Positions 36,500-47,364 are shown, counted from the first letter of the stretch. The stretch: DNA of 64,000 nt from Luteibacter sp. Sphag1AF (GCF_014192715.1 NZ_JACHYH010000002.1:372001-436000); one strand, 5' to 3'. Program-made: numbers and translations. The notes: generated by a model from the sequence alone, not told the origin.

Positions 36500-37315
36500 A
36501 TGCCACACTTCCCCGCCATGATCATCCTCGCCCTCACGCTGCTTGCCCTCGCCCTGTATCTGGCCTCCGCAGCCGCGCTGGCCCGTCCGCTGTTCACGGG
36601 CAATCAGCCACTGACCCGCGTGGCGATGAGCATGGCCTCGGTCGCCGCCCTCGCCCACGTTGGCGTGTTGCTGCTGGCTCACCATGGCACGCTGGACTTT
36701 CATTTCTTTGCCGCGCTGTCGCTGATGGCCTGGGTGGTGTCCGTACTCACCCTGATCGTCAATCTCACCCTGCCCGTGGCGGGGCTGGGCGTATTGATTT
36801 TCCCACTCACCGCGGCCCTGCTGGCGCTGGACGTCTTCATTGCTGGGCCCAGCGCGCCCAAGCCGATGAACTGGCAGATCGAGCTTCACGTGACCATGGC
36901 CGTGCTGGGCTTCGGCCTGCTGTCGATCGCCGCGGCGCTGGCCATCCTGCTGGCCATCCAGGAGCGTGCCCTGCGACGCAGCCAGTTCGGCCACTGGCTG
37001 CGCGCCCTGCCCCCGCTCACGGCTACCGAAGTACTGTTCTTCCGGCTGATTGCCGTTGGCTTCGTGCCACTGACCCTTACCTTGGTGACGGGCGCGCTGT
37101 TTGTCGGCAACCTTTTCAGCCAGCACCTCGTGCACAAGACGGTGCTCTCGATTGCGGCGTGGATCGTGTTCGGCACGCTACTGTGGGGCCGCTGGCGCTA
37201 CGGCTGGCGCGGCCGCCGCGCAGTGAACCTCACCCTGATCGGCATGGGCGTCCTGCTGCTGGCTTTCTTCGGCACCAAAGCCGTACTGGAACTGATCCTG
37301 CATCGCGGCGGCTGA
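36500..37315 (+). CDS. CcsA/YpjD-type cytochrome c assembly-like membrane protein
   Basis: The 271-residue protein has about eight hydrophobic helices, the conserved helical histidines (ALAHVGVLLLAHHG, ELHVTMAVLG, HKTVLSIAAW) and the tail GRWRYGWRGRRAV. This is the YpjD/CorE subgroup of CcsA-related proteins often encoded beside ffh, of unclear role and sometimes linked to heme or ion handling. The start may be ATG 36500 or ATG 36518; neither has a strong ribosome site. It is divergent from ffh with 109 bases between. Confidence 0.85.
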   Translation: MPHFPAMIILALTLLALALYLASAAALARPLFTGNQPLTRVAMSMASVAALAHVGVLLLAHHGTLDFHFFAALSLMAWVVSVLTLIVNLTLPVAGLGVLIFPLTAALLALDVFIAGPSAPKPMNWQIELHVTMAVLGFGLLSIAAALAILLAIQERALRRSQFGHWLRALPPLTATEVLFFRLIAVGFVPLTLTLVTGALFVGNLFSQHLVHKTVLSIAAWIVFGTLLWGRWRYGWRGRRAVNLTLIGMGVLLLAFFGTKAVLELILHRGG

Positions 37316-37430
37316 CGCCGACAGAGCCCTCAAGGTAGCGCGCTTGCTCGCGGTGCCCGTGAAGCCAACGGCCAGGGCCAGCGCAAGTACCCGAAGCAAG
37401 CAAGCTCGCTCCCACAGCGGGCCCGATCAT
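37316..37430. repeat. REP-like intergenic repeat between ccsA-like gene and radA
   Basis: The 115-base convergent gap holds GCGCGCTTGCTCGCG near its start and CAAGCTCGCTCCCACAG near its end, partly complementary to each other and similar to the palindrome at 23873-23896. These are typical of dispersed REP-type elements. No T tract follows, so it is not a clear terminator. Confidence 0.5.
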
Positions 37431-38819
37431 TCACTCGCGACAGGCGTCAATGGCCTGCGACAGCCTCTCCACACCGATGACTTCCATATCGCCAACCTTC
37501 CCACGCTTGGGGGCATTGGCCTGCGGAACCACCGCACGGCGGAAACCATGGGTTGCCGCCTCCTTCAGGCGCTCCTCGCCATTGGGCACCGGGCGAATCT
37601 CGCCTGACAGCCCTACCTCGCCAAAGGCAATCGTTTTTTCGGGAAGCGGCCGGTCGCGCAAACTGGACAGCACCGCCATCAACACCGGCAAATCCGCCGC
37701 CGTTTCCTGCACACGAATGCCGCCCACCACATTCACAAAAACATCCTGATCGTAAGCGGCAATACCGCCATGCCGATGCAGCACGGCCAGCAGCATCGCG
37801 AGGCGATTCTGCTCCAGACCCAGCACCACGCGGCGCGGATTGCCCAGCGACGACTGATCGACCAGCGCCTGCACCTCCACCAGCAACGGCCGCGTACCTT
37901 CACGGGTGACCATCACGGCACTGCCGGGCGTCGGGCCCGAATGAGCGGAAAGGAAAATGGCCGACGGATTGGGCACCTCGCGCAACCCCTTCTCCGACAT
38001 GGCGAACACGCCCAGCTCATTCACCGCGCCGAAGCGATTCTTGAACGCGCGCAGCACACGAAACCGGCTGCCGGATTCGCCTTCAAAATAGAGCACGGCA
38101 TCCACCATGTGCTCCAGCACGCGCGGGCCGGCAATACCGCCCTCCTTGGTCACGTGCCCCACCAGGAACACAGACGTACCGGTTTCTTTCGCAAAACGCG
38201 TGAGTTTCGCGGCGGATTCTCGTACCTGACTGACCGAACCCGGGGCGGCGGTAAGCTGCTCCGTCCAGATGGTCTGAATGGAATCAATGACCAGCACGCG
38301 CGGACGGGCCGACACTGCCTGCTCAAGAATGCGCTCGATGCATGTTTCGGCCAGCGCCTGCAGCGGGGCAAGCGGCAAATCCAGGCGCTGCGCCCGACCC
38401 GCCACCTGAGCCAGCGATTCTTCGCCCGTGACATACAGACTGGGCAGCACCACACCCAGCGTGCCGAGCATCTGCAACAGCAATGTCGACTTGCCGATAC
38501 CCGGATCGCCGCCAATCAGCACGACTGATCCATCGACAAGGCCACCGCCAAGCACCCGATCCAGTTCGCCGATGCCCGTATGGGTACGCGCTTCGGCGGT
38601 AAGCAGCACTTCGGTCAGCGGGGTGATGCGCGGAGCACCCGCCGCGTCGCCGGCATAGCCACCGCGCCGGGCGCCCGCAGAGGCCACCACGGGCTTGGCG
38701 GCCTGCACCACGAACTCACTGAGCACATTCCATACGCCGCATTCGGCGCATTGCCCCTGCCACTTGCTGTGTTCTGCACCGCATTCGGTGCATACGTATG
38801 CCGTTTTGGCCTTCGCCAT
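37431..38819 (-). CDS. radA: DNA repair protein RadA (Sms)
   Basis: RadA helps branch migration and processing in recombination. The 462-residue protein starts with a four-cysteine zinc finger (CTECGAEHSKWQGQCAECG), then a RecA-like core with GGDPGIGKSTLL, the RadA-specific KNRFG motif (FKNRFGAVNELG), and a C-terminal Lon-like domain. ATG 38819 (MAKAKTAYVC) matches the family start; an upstream start would add a basic tail. Confidence 0.98.
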   Translation of the reverse strand: MAKAKTAYVCTECGAEHSKWQGQCAECGVWNVLSEFVVQAAKPVVASAGARRGGYAGDAAGAPRITPLTEVLLTAEARTHTGIGELDRVLGGGLVDGSVVLIGGDPGIGKSTLLLQMLGTLGVVLPSLYVTGEESLAQVAGRAQRLDLPLAPLQALAETCIERILEQAVSARPRVLVIDSIQTIWTEQLTAAPGSVSQVRESAAKLTRFAKETGTSVFLVGHVTKEGGIAGPRVLEHMVDAVLYFEGESGSRFRVLRAFKNRFGAVNELGVFAMSEKGLREVPNPSAIFLSAHSGPTPGSAVMVTREGTRPLLVEVQALVDQSSLGNPRRVVLGLEQNRLAMLLAVLHRHGGIAAYDQDVFVNVVGGIRVQETAADLPVLMAVLSSLRDRPLPEKTIAFGEVGLSGEIRPVPNGEERLKEAATHGFRRAVVPQANAPKRGKVGDMEVIGVERLSQAIDACRE

Positions 38820-38892
38820 GATTCGTGCCGTGTTATTACGCGAAGGAGACTTATAACGCACCCGCGTCGCACGAACCGATACGCAGACCGAT

Positions 38893-39981
38893 TCAGCGCT
38901 CGTCTTCGACGAACAGCACGCGACGGGTCATGCCACAGGTAAGGTCATAAGAGATGGTGCCAGCGGACGCCGCCACCTCCTCCACAGGCAAGCCCTCACC
39001 CCATAACACCACCGGATCACCCACGCGCGCCTCCGGCACGTCGCGCAAATCCAGCGTGATGAGATCCATCGACACGCGCCCCACCAAGGGAATGCGCCGT
39101 CCGTTGACCAGCACGGGCGTACCCGTGGCCGCGCTGCGCGGATAGCCGTCGCCATAGCCGATGGCAGCCACACCAATGGCCATGTCTTGCGGGCACTCAT
39201 AGGTGCCGTTGTAACCCACGCGCTCGCCACGACGCAGCATGTTGATCGCCACCAGCCGCGTGGACAGCGTCATCGCCGGACGGAAACCAAAATCCGTACC
39301 CGACTGCCCCTCCACGACCGACAGGCCATAGAGCAACCCACCCGTACGGACCCAGTCGCCACGCGCATCCGGCCAGCCAAGCACCGCCGCCGAATTGGAC
39401 ATTGCCCGCGAACCCGGCAGACCTTCGGTAGCTTCCGCAAAGCGCTGAATCTGCTCACCCGTATCCGGATCGTCAAACGCCTCAGATGAAGCGAAATGAG
39501 TCATCAAGCCGACGTCTGCATCGACAGCAGGCATGGCCGACAACAAGCCGTGCACTTCGCGCACGCGATCAGGCGAAAAGCCAAGCCGATGCATGCCCGT
39601 ATCGACCTTCACCCACACACGCAGGGTGCCACGCTCCGGATCGGCGCGTGCCAGCCACGGCAACTGGGCATCGTGGTGAATCAGGGCCTCCAGGCGAAGC
39701 CGCTGCATTTCCAGGATGTCGTTGGGGCTGTCGGGACCGGACAGCACAACGATGCGCTGCTTGTGTCCTGCCGCGCGCAGGCGCAGGCCATCACCGATGG
39801 CGGCAACCGCAAACGCGTCAGCATCCTTGGAAAGCGCGCGCGCCACACGCTCCAGCCCATGGCCGTAAGCATCGGCCTTCACGACGGCCATGACCTGAGC
39901 GGGCCCGGCCAGAGCTTTCACCCGGGCCAGGTTGTGGCGCAAAGCGCCCAGATGAATGGTGGCGACAGTTGTACGACTCAT
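38893..39981 (-). CDS. alr: Alanine racemase
   Basis: Alr makes D-alanine for peptidoglycan. The 362-residue PLP enzyme has the lysine in VMAVVKADAYGHG (Lys35), and the second catalytic base Tyr in RVGYNGTYEC. ATG 39981 begins MSRTTVATIHLGALRHN, the usual N-terminus. It follows radA's start by 73 bases on the same strand, so the two may be cotranscribed with dnaB upstream. D-amino acid dehydrogenase at 53396 works on the product. Confidence 0.97.
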   Translation of the reverse strand: MSRTTVATIHLGALRHNLARVKALAGPAQVMAVVKADAYGHGLERVARALSKDADAFAVAAIGDGLRLRAAGHKQRIVVLSGPDSPNDILEMQRLRLEALIHHDAQLPWLARADPERGTLRVWVKVDTGMHRLGFSPDRVREVHGLLSAMPAVDADVGLMTHFASSEAFDDPDTGEQIQRFAEATEGLPGSRAMSNSAAVLGWPDARGDWVRTGGLLYGLSVVEGQSGTDFGFRPAMTLSTRLVAINMLRRGERVGYNGTYECPQDMAIGVAAIGYGDGYPRSAATGTPVLVNGRRIPLVGRVSMDLITLDLRDVPEARVGDPVVLWGEGLPVEEVAASAGTISYDLTCGMTRRVLFVEDER

Positions 39982-40190
39982 GCTTCTCCAGCGCGAAAGA
40001 GCAGCGCCACGAAGTGGGGGTTGAACGGAGACCGGCGCGCTCCGCAGAACGCGTCGCCGGGATGGTAGCAGCACGGGCCTGAAGCCCTGACGGCACACCC
40101 CCGGAGCATGCCTGCGGGCAAAGCCCGGGCCCTGTCAGTCCCGGGGCATTTACCGGGCAAAGCAACGGCCCGAGACCAACCGCAGCCAGG

Positions 40191-41156
40191 CTACTTTGAC
40201 AGTTGCAGCAAAGCGGACGAGACCCACCCTCGATTGCCCATTTCGTCCTCGACCTCCCACATCACGCCCTGCTTGTTGCCAGTGGGATAGACCATCATGC
40301 CCGGGTCAAGCGTTCGCACCGCCTTTCCAGTGCCCGCAGCATTCGGCAACAGGCGAGCAGGCTTGGCAACGGTAGCGGCCTGTCGCGCGCCTGCCGCGGA
40401 AGCATTGGCAGGCAATCCACCCAGCTCGGTCACAAGTTTCGTGTACGCATCCAGGTACGCCATGGTGATGACCTGCCCGGCTTTGGTATTGGTGTAGCCA
40501 CCCAAGCCTGCACCTCCCAGACCCGAACCACCCCACAGGCCACCGCCCGCGCCGAATCCGAAATCGACTTTCTCTGCATGACCCTCGACCATGGCCACCT
40601 GCTCGGACGAACGCACGTCGGTCACGGTCAGAACAACGTCCGCCGTCTTTGATTGCAGGTTTACCGAAGCAACAAGACCACCAGCCGGTCCACCAATGAG
40701 CCCACCCAGCAGCCCCGTTGCCGCACTTCCGCCGGCGTCCTGATTACTGGAAATGAGATCAGGCAAAAGGACGTAGTCGGCGGCTTTGACCTGGCCCTTG
40801 CCCATATTGGAACTGCCGCGAAGCTCACCACCTGAGGCAAGCGCGCGCTCCCGCATCGCCGCATCCATGCCCGCGCCGCGATCGAGCAGCGTGAAGCATC
40901 CGGACTTGTTGACGAATACCTTGATAAGCCTCGACGGGGACGGCAAACGCTGACCTGTCCACCAGTCCTTGACAGGATCGGGCTCCTCGACCGAGATCGA
41001 GCCGATTTTTTTTGTGCAACGGGGTATTTCCGCCACCTTCTTTTCGTGCTCCTTCTGCGCATTCTTGACCTGCGGATTGATCTGGCATCCCGCCAGCGCG
41101 GTCGTGAGCGTAAGAAGCAACGCACCTGCGAATACAGGTTTCCTGCAGCATTCCAT
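40191..41156 (-). CDS. CsgG/HfaB-like lipoprotein
   Basis: The 321-residue protein has a lipoprotein signal ending in ALAGC, then a CsgG-like domain: RLIKVFVNKSGCFTLLDRG, GKGQVKAADYVLLPDLI and a glycine-rich loop (GGGLWGGSGLGGAGLGGY). CsgG proteins form secretion pores or related periplasmic complexes. The last 45 residues (MMVYPTGNKQGVMWEVEDEMGNRGWVSS) look like an SH3-type module. ATG 41156 has AGGAG upstream. There are no curli genes nearby, so the role is unknown. Confidence 0.8.
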   Translation of the reverse strand: MECCRKPVFAGALLLTLTTALAGCQINPQVKNAQKEHEKKVAEIPRCTKKIGSISVEEPDPVKDWWTGQRLPSPSRLIKVFVNKSGCFTLLDRGAGMDAAMRERALASGGELRGSSNMGKGQVKAADYVLLPDLISSNQDAGGSAATGLLGGLIGGPAGGLVASVNLQSKTADVVLTVTDVRSSEQVAMVEGHAEKVDFGFGAGGGLWGGSGLGGAGLGGYTNTKAGQVITMAYLDAYTKLVTELGGLPANASAAGARQAATVAKPARLLPNAAGTGKAVRTLDPGMMVYPTGNKQGVMWEVEDEMGNRGWVSSALLQLSK

Positions 41157-41356
41157 GGAATGACTCCTGTCCAATATGCCCCTGGGTTGAACGAACGCCT
41201 CCGTGCCGGCTCGTTGTAACGAGCGGACACGACAAGATGCGGCGCGCGTGTTTCCACGATACGCACCGATCCATTCCAGACCCAGTTGGCTTATGCACTG
41301 GAAGCAGCAGCCCATCCCTGAAAACCATCGCGGGCGGCCACCACAGCAGGAAAGCC

Positions 41357-42757
41357 TTAGTCGAAGCTACCCACGTACGAGTCGGGCGCGAAGTTTTCGA
41401 ACTTCGTGTAGTGGCCCAGGAACGCCAGCTTCACCGTATCGGTGGGGCCGTTTCGCTGCTTGCCGATGATGATTTCGGCCAGGCCCTTATCGGGCGATTC
41501 TTTGTTGTAGTACTCGTCGCGGTAGATGAACATGATGACGTCGGCATCCTGCTCGATAGCGCCGGACTCACGAAGATCGGACATCATCGGACGCTTGTCG
41601 GCGCGCTGCTCCAGCGAGCGATTAAGCTGGGAAAGCGCGATGACCGGCACATTGAGCTCCTTGGCCAGCGCCTTCAAACCTCGGGAAATTTCCGAAATTT
41701 CCGTCGCGCGGTTTTCCTTGTTGCCCGGCACCTGCATCAGCTGCAGGTAGTCGATGACAATCAGGCCCAGGCCATGTTCACGCTGAAGGCGGCGCGAGCG
41801 CGAACGCATCTCCACCGGCGAAAGTGCCGGCGTGTCGTCGATGAAGATTTTCGCATCGGACAGCATGGTGATCGCAGAGGTCACGCGCGGCCAATCTTCC
41901 TCGGCCAGGTCACCGTTGCGCAGATGCTGCTGGTGGATGCGGCCCAGCGACGAAATCAGACGAAACGCCAGCTGGGACGCCGACATTTCCATCGAGAACA
42001 CGGCGACCGACTTCTTGCCACGCATGGCGGCAGCTTCGGCGATATTCAGCGCGAAGGCCGTTTTACCCATCGAAGGACGTGCTGCCACGATGATGAGATC
42101 GGACGGCTGCAAACCGGAGGTGAGCTCGTCCAGATCGGTAAACCCGGTGGAAAGGCCGGTGAGCTGTCCGCGCTTCTCGTAGCGCTCAGTCAGCATGCGG
42201 AACGCCTCGCTGACAGCCGTACGCATCGACACGATGTCTTTCTTGCCGCGCGCGCCCGATTCCGCAATATGGAAGACGCGCTGCTCAGCAAGCTCCATCA
42301 CTTCCTGGACGCTCTTGCCCTCCGGGCGATAACCATCTTCCGTGATGGACGTTCCCGCGTCGATCAGCATGCGCAGCACGGATTTTTCGCGAACGATGTC
42401 GCCATAAGCGGCGATGTTGGCGGCACTGGGCGTGGAGTTGGCCAGTTCCATCAGATAGCTGGCGCCACCGACCATGTCGGCCATGTCGTTGGCCGCGAAC
42501 CAGTCGCCCAGGGTGATGGCATCGCAGGGCATGCCCTTGTTGGCCAGCTCGTTGATGGCCCGCCAGATCATGCGGTGATCTTTGCGATAGAAGTCTTCGT
42601 CCGTGAGCTTGTCGGCCACCTTGTCCAGGGCATCCGGTGCCAGCATCAGGCCACCCAGTACGGCCTGCTCGGCCTCGATGGAATGCGGCGGAACGCGCAG
42701 TGCCTCGATGGCGGGATTACCGCTGCCACCAGTTTTGCGTTCGGGAACAAAGGACAT
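41357..42757 (-). CDS. dnaB: Replicative DNA helicase DnaB
   Basis: DnaB unwinds DNA at the replication fork. The 466-residue protein has an N-terminal primase-interacting domain (VPPHSIEAEQAVLGGL) and a RecA-like core with AARPSMGKTAFALN (Walker A), GLIVIDYLQLM (Walker B) and SQLNRSLEQRADKRPMMSDLRESGAIEQDAD. ATG 42757 has AAGG-like context. Upstream are three DnaA boxes at 42847-42876. Confidence 0.98.
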   Translation of the reverse strand: MSFVPERKTGGSGNPAIEALRVPPHSIEAEQAVLGGLMLAPDALDKVADKLTDEDFYRKDHRMIWRAINELANKGMPCDAITLGDWFAANDMADMVGGASYLMELANSTPSAANIAAYGDIVREKSVLRMLIDAGTSITEDGYRPEGKSVQEVMELAEQRVFHIAESGARGKKDIVSMRTAVSEAFRMLTERYEKRGQLTGLSTGFTDLDELTSGLQPSDLIIVAARPSMGKTAFALNIAEAAAMRGKKSVAVFSMEMSASQLAFRLISSLGRIHQQHLRNGDLAEEDWPRVTSAITMLSDAKIFIDDTPALSPVEMRSRSRRLQREHGLGLIVIDYLQLMQVPGNKENRATEISEISRGLKALAKELNVPVIALSQLNRSLEQRADKRPMMSDLRESGAIEQDADVIMFIYRDEYYNKESPDKGLAEIIIGKQRNGPTDTVKLAFLGHYTKFENFAPDSYVGSFD

Positions 42758-42846
42758 GGACTACCTCACGGTCTGGCCGCCGACGACGGCGAGCCTCTGC
42801 AAAACCATCATACGCGCGAGCGTCTCGCGCGTTGAGAGCATAAGTC

Positions 42847-42876
42847 TGTGGATAACCTGTGGATGACTGTGGATAA
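42847..42876 (-). promoter_or_regulatory. Three tandem DnaA boxes upstream of dnaB
   Basis: On the minus strand two perfect TTATCCACA boxes (42855-42847 and 42876-42868) flank a one-mismatch box TCATCCACA (42866-42858), spaced 10-11 bases, one helical turn. They lie 90-119 bases before the dnaB start, between dnaB and rplI. They may let DnaA regulate dnaB or titrate DnaA. Confidence 0.75.
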
Positions 42877-42915
42877 CCCTGGGCGGGCTGGTTCCACGCA
42901 TCCCGGAAACGAAAA

Positions 42916-42936
42916 CGGGCGCCCGTAAGGCGCCCG
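42916..42936 (-). terminator. Terminator of the rpsF-rpsR-rplI operon
   Basis: An eight-bp stem CGGGCGCC / GGCGCCCG with a five-base loop is followed on the minus strand by TTTTCGTTT. It lies 27 bases after the rplI stop. Confidence 0.8.
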
Positions 42937-42962
42937 CTCTCTCAAGTGGCGAAAAGCTTCGC

Positions 42963-43415
42963 TTACTTGTTGTCGGCGACCACGATCACCTTGACGGTGG
43001 CCTGGACGTCAGCGTGCAGAGCAACGATAACGTCGAATTCGCCGGTATTGCGGAACGGGCCTTCGCTCTGGATGACTTCGCTCTTGTCGACTTCAAAGCC
43101 AGCAGCCTTGAATGCTTCAGCGATGTCGCGCGGGCTGACCGAGCCGTACAGCTTGCCTTCCGGCGACGCGTGCACGCCAATCGTCACCGACTGACCTTCG
43201 AGCTTGGCCTGACGGCCTTCGGCGCCGGACAGCTGGTCCTTGGCCTTCGCTTCGTACTCGGCACGACGTGCTTCGAACGCAGCGATGTTTTCGGCATTGA
43301 CGCGAACAGCCTTGCCGGTCGGCAGGAGGAAGTTACGACCGTAACCCGGCTTGACGTTGACCTTGTCGCCGAGGTTGCCGAGGTTCTTCACCTTCTGGAG
43401 GAGAATCAGTTCCAT
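42963..43415 (-). CDS. rplI: Ribosomal protein L9 (bL9)
   Basis: The 150-residue protein starts [32 protein letters not shown], diagnostic for bL9, with a long helix and a C-terminal RNA-binding domain. It is the last gene of rpsF-rpsR-rplI. The 105-base gap before it (to rpsR) holds no clear feature. Confidence 0.98.
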   Translation of the reverse strand: MELILLQKVKNLGNLGDKVNVKPGYGRNFLLPTGKAVRVNAENIAAFEARRAEYEAKAKDQLSGAEGRQAKLEGQSVTIGVHASPEGKLYGSVSPRDIAEAFKAAGFEVDKSEVIQSEGPFRNTGEFDVIVALHADVQATVKVIVVADNK

Positions 43416-43520
43416 GGGTATTCCTTACTTTTCGTTAGCACGGGATGGGCCCCATGCAGCCAGGACGGTTGTCCGAAAGATGCCTTGAAAGATGCCCCCT
43501 GAGGATCAGGGGGCAACTCA

Positions 43521-43751
43521 TCAGACGTCGTGGTTGTCGGTGTACGGCAGCAGCGCCAGGAAACGGGCGCGCTTGATGGCCGTGGCCAGCTGACGCTGGT
43601 AACGAGCCTTGGTACCGGTGATGCGGCTCGGAACGATCTTGCCGTTCTCGGTCACGTACTGACGGAGCGTGTTGAGATCCTTGTAATCAATCTCTTTGAC
43701 GCCTTCAGCGGTGAAACGGCAGAACTTGCGGCGGCGGAAAAACTTGGACAT
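43521..43751 (-). CDS. rpsR: Ribosomal protein S18 (bS18)
   Basis: The 76-residue protein has [14 protein letters not shown] and [46 protein letters not shown], the full bS18 signature. The single cysteine at the start (KFCRF) means a zinc-independent form. It is the second gene of the operon, 15 bases after rpsF. Confidence 0.98.
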   Translation of the reverse strand: MSKFFRRRKFCRFTAEGVKEIDYKDLNTLRQYVTENGKIVPSRITGTKARYQRQLATAIKRARFLALLPYTDNHDV

Positions 43752-43766
43752 GTCTTTGGCTCCCGA

Positions 43767-44195
43767 TTAGTCGTCGCTGTCGCGGTCGTTGTCGCGATCA
43801 TTATCGCGGCTGCCACGGCGATCATCGCCTTCGCTGTCGTCGTCACGGCGACGCGAACCCTTCTGCTCGTCCTTTTCCTTGCTCTTGAGGATGAAGGACG
43901 GCTCGAGGTCGGCTTCGTCGCGGCGAACCACGAGGTGGCGCAGGACGGCGTCGTTGAAACGGAAACCGGTCTCGAGTTCGTTCAGCGCGTTCTGGCTGAC
44001 CTCGATGTTCAGCATCACGTAGTGAGCCTTGGCGAGGTTCTCGATCGGGTAGGCAAGCTGACGACGGCCCCAGTCTTCAAGACGGTGGATCTTGCCGTTG
44101 TCGCCCTCGATAAGCGCCTTGTAGCGCTCGATCATCGCGGGCACCTGCTCGCTCTGGTCCGGGTGAACCAGGAAAACGACTTCATAATGACGCAT
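43767..44195 (-). CDS. rpsF: Ribosomal protein S6 (bS6)
   Basis: The 142-residue protein starts [25 protein letters not shown] and has [19 protein letters not shown], typical of bS6. It has a long, charged C-terminal tail ([28 protein letters not shown]) rich in Asp and Arg; a glutamate tail is added by RimK in E. coli. ATG 44195 has AAGGAG upstream. The leader (44196-44290) holds a perfect 12-base palindrome, CCGTCCGGACGG, at 44265-44276, and could contain the S6:S18 autoregulatory structure, unconfirmed. Confidence 0.97.
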   Translation of the reverse strand: MRHYEVVFLVHPDQSEQVPAMIERYKALIEGDNGKIHRLEDWGRRQLAYPIENLAKAHYVMLNIEVSQNALNELETGFRFNDAVLRHLVVRRDEADLEPSFILKSKEKDEQKGSRRRDDDSEGDDRRGSRDNDRDNDRDSDD

Positions 44196-44290
44196 GGTGT
44201 CTCCTTGTGGATGCACCCCTTGCGGGGATGGCAGCCTCCCGTTATTGGCGGTGAGGCAAGATGGCCGTCCGGACGGACAGCCAGCCGCGC

Positions 44291-44320
44291 ATTGTAGCGG
44301 GCTAATCAGGTCAGGGGCAA
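44291..44320 (-). promoter_or_regulatory. Candidate promoter of rpsF operon
   Basis: On the minus strand TTGCCC (44320-44315) and TACAAT (44296-44291) are separated by 18 bases, four and five of six to consensus. The transcript would have a leader of about 90 bases before rpsF. Confidence 0.6.
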
Positions 44321-44344
44321 TGGGCGGCGCCGGAGCGCCGAATC

Positions 44345-44671
44345 TCAGCCGACGGTGAAACTCTCACCGCAGCCGCACTCCCCCGTGGCATTGGGGTTGT
44401 GGAAGACAAAAGCTGCGTTGAGCCCCTGCTTCTGGAAGTCGATCAGCGTGCCATCCACCAGCGGGAGGCTTTTTGGATCGACGATGACGCGGATGCCGTC
44501 GATATCCAGCACGGCATCGCCCTCGGCCACGGCGCTGGCCAGATCCACCACGTAGCCGAAGCCCGAGCAGCCGGTGCGCTTCACGCCGAAGCGCACGCCT
44601 GCCGCCTCGGGGGACGCCGCAAGAAAGCCACGCATGCGGTCATTGGCAGCTGGAGTGATCTGAATCGTCAT
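44345..44671 (-). CDS. IscA/ErpA/SufA-type Fe-S assembly scaffold
   Basis: The 108-residue HesB-like protein has the three conserved cysteines in [11 protein letters not shown] and GECGCGESF, as in IscA, SufA and ErpA. These proteins carry or insert Fe-S clusters. ATG 44671 starts [13 protein letters not shown]. It lies alone, far from sufE (19637), so it could be the general ErpA-like carrier; the exact subfamily cannot be settled by eye. Confidence 0.92.
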   Translation of the reverse strand: MTIQITPAANDRMRGFLAASPEAAGVRFGVKRTGCSGFGYVVDLASAVAEGDAVLDIDGIRVIVDPKSLPLVDGTLIDFQKQGLNAAFVFHNPNATGECGCGESFTVG

Positions 44672-44792
44672 AAAAAGGCCGTTTATCTCATTTAGCGTTG
44701 CGAACGGGTCGCCGTTCACCTTACGCCTACATTATCATCTGGGGTCGATCTACATGCGCCGATATGCGGCGCTCCTGACGGAGTTTCAATCA

Positions 44793-46196
<1,404 letters not shown>

Positions 46197-46206
46197 AGAA
46201 GCGATC

Positions 46207-47013
46207 ATGGCCAGACATCCGATCCAAGTAGCACTTACGACCCTGGCACTGCTCGCGCTGGCCGCGTGCAGTGCCATCGTGCCGCCCAACCTGCGCCCGC
46301 CGGAAAACCCGACGGGCACCATCGACCTGGCACGCAAGCAATTGCAGGGCGCATCGCCGTGCTGCGGCAGCTTCGCGGATCTGTCCTACCAGGACATGCT
46401 GCCCTGGCAGCCCAAGCGCTTCCAGCTCAACAGCAACAGCCCGGTCGCAAACCTCAATGGCGACCGCAGCTACTTCCTTGCATTTCGCCTGCCGGGCGCC
46501 GCCAAGATGCCCTACACCATTGCGCTCAAGTCCGAGCTCAATGGGCGCTGGCTGAGCTCCAGCTACCTGTTCGCACCCACGGCCGTGCTTCTGGATGACG
46601 CCTTCCAGCCGATCCATTCCGAAGACCTGCAACTGTGCGAGTACATCGGCTGGACCAGCGAGACTACGGGTGCGTTCGGCAGCCTCAAGGTGATGGACGA
46701 CAAGGCGCGCTATCTGGTGGTGTATTCCTCCGCCAAGCAACAGGCCGCGCAAACCTACTGGGAACAGTCGCCCACCACGTTCTCGGCCGAAGCGCCCATC
46801 AAGATGAATTCGGCCGGCAGCTTCAAGATTCCGCACGGCCCTGATGGCGTGCTGTATGTCGGCATCCAGAACGACACCTATCGCAAGGCGCTGCAAAATG
46901 CCGTCTGTGGCAAGCAGGAAAGCGGCAACGGCGTGATCTCCACGCTGCGTTCTGTCGTGGACAACAACCTGTTGCATCACGACGTCGACAACCCGAAAGA
47001 CAAGGGCACGTAA
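46207..47013 (+). CDS. MalM-like lipoprotein
   Basis: The 268-residue protein has a lipoprotein signal (LALLALAACS) and resembles MalM-type maltose-operon periplasmic proteins: a CC motif in ASPCCGSFADLSYQDM, then beta-rich repeats such as FAPTAVLLDDAF and YLVVYSSAKQQ. There are no maltose genes nearby, so sugar transport is not supported. ATG 46207 lies ten bases after asnS. The function is unknown. Confidence 0.7.
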   Translation: MARHPIQVALTTLALLALAACSAIVPPNLRPPENPTGTIDLARKQLQGASPCCGSFADLSYQDMLPWQPKRFQLNSNSPVANLNGDRSYFLAFRLPGAAKMPYTIALKSELNGRWLSSSYLFAPTAVLLDDAFQPIHSEDLQLCEYIGWTSETTGAFGSLKVMDDKARYLVVYSSAKQQAAQTYWEQSPTTFSAEAPIKMNSAGSFKIPHGPDGVLYVGIQNDTYRKALQNAVCGKQESGNGVISTLRSVVDNNLLHHDVDNPKDKGT

Positions 47014-47028
47014 GCCCACGGACATGAC

Positions 47029-47346
47029 GTGCTGATTCTCTACATCCTGCTTCTGTTTGCCGGCATTGGCGCGTTCTTGCTGAGCTTCGTCGCGCAGTAC
47101 CGCTTTGCCGCCATCCTGCGCTCGCGCTATCCGGACCAGTGGAAGATCATTTCCGTGCCGGACCACGGCAAGCCCAGCGGCATCCGCACGTGGATGCGAA
47201 TGCAACACGTGCTTCGCTCAGAAGCACCGGTATTGTTCGACGACGCCCAGCTCTCGGCCTGGCAGCGACGCTGGCGCATTGCGCCACGCATCGGCTGGGT
47301 CTGCTGGTTTGTCGCCATCGCCATCCGGTACTTCGCAGCTCACTGA
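47029..47346 (+). CDS. Small membrane protein of unknown function
   Basis: I do not recognise this 105-residue protein. It has two hydrophobic stretches, about residues 2-22 (LILYILLLFAGIGAFLLSFV) and 88-103 (IGWVCWFVAIAIRYF), with a basic region between. It starts with GTG 47029, 15 bases after the lipoprotein stop. Confidence 0.75.
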   Translation: MLILYILLLFAGIGAFLLSFVAQYRFAAILRSRYPDQWKIISVPDHGKPSGIRTWMRMQHVLRSEAPVLFDDAQLSAWQRRWRIAPRIGWVCWFVAIAIRYFAAH

Positions 47347-47364
47347 CCCACGAGGACCCATGCC

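Noticed and set aside
42758-42962. Replication origin near dnaB
   Set aside because: Only three DnaA boxes are present, with no AT-rich unwinding region and no dnaA, dnaN or gidA nearby.
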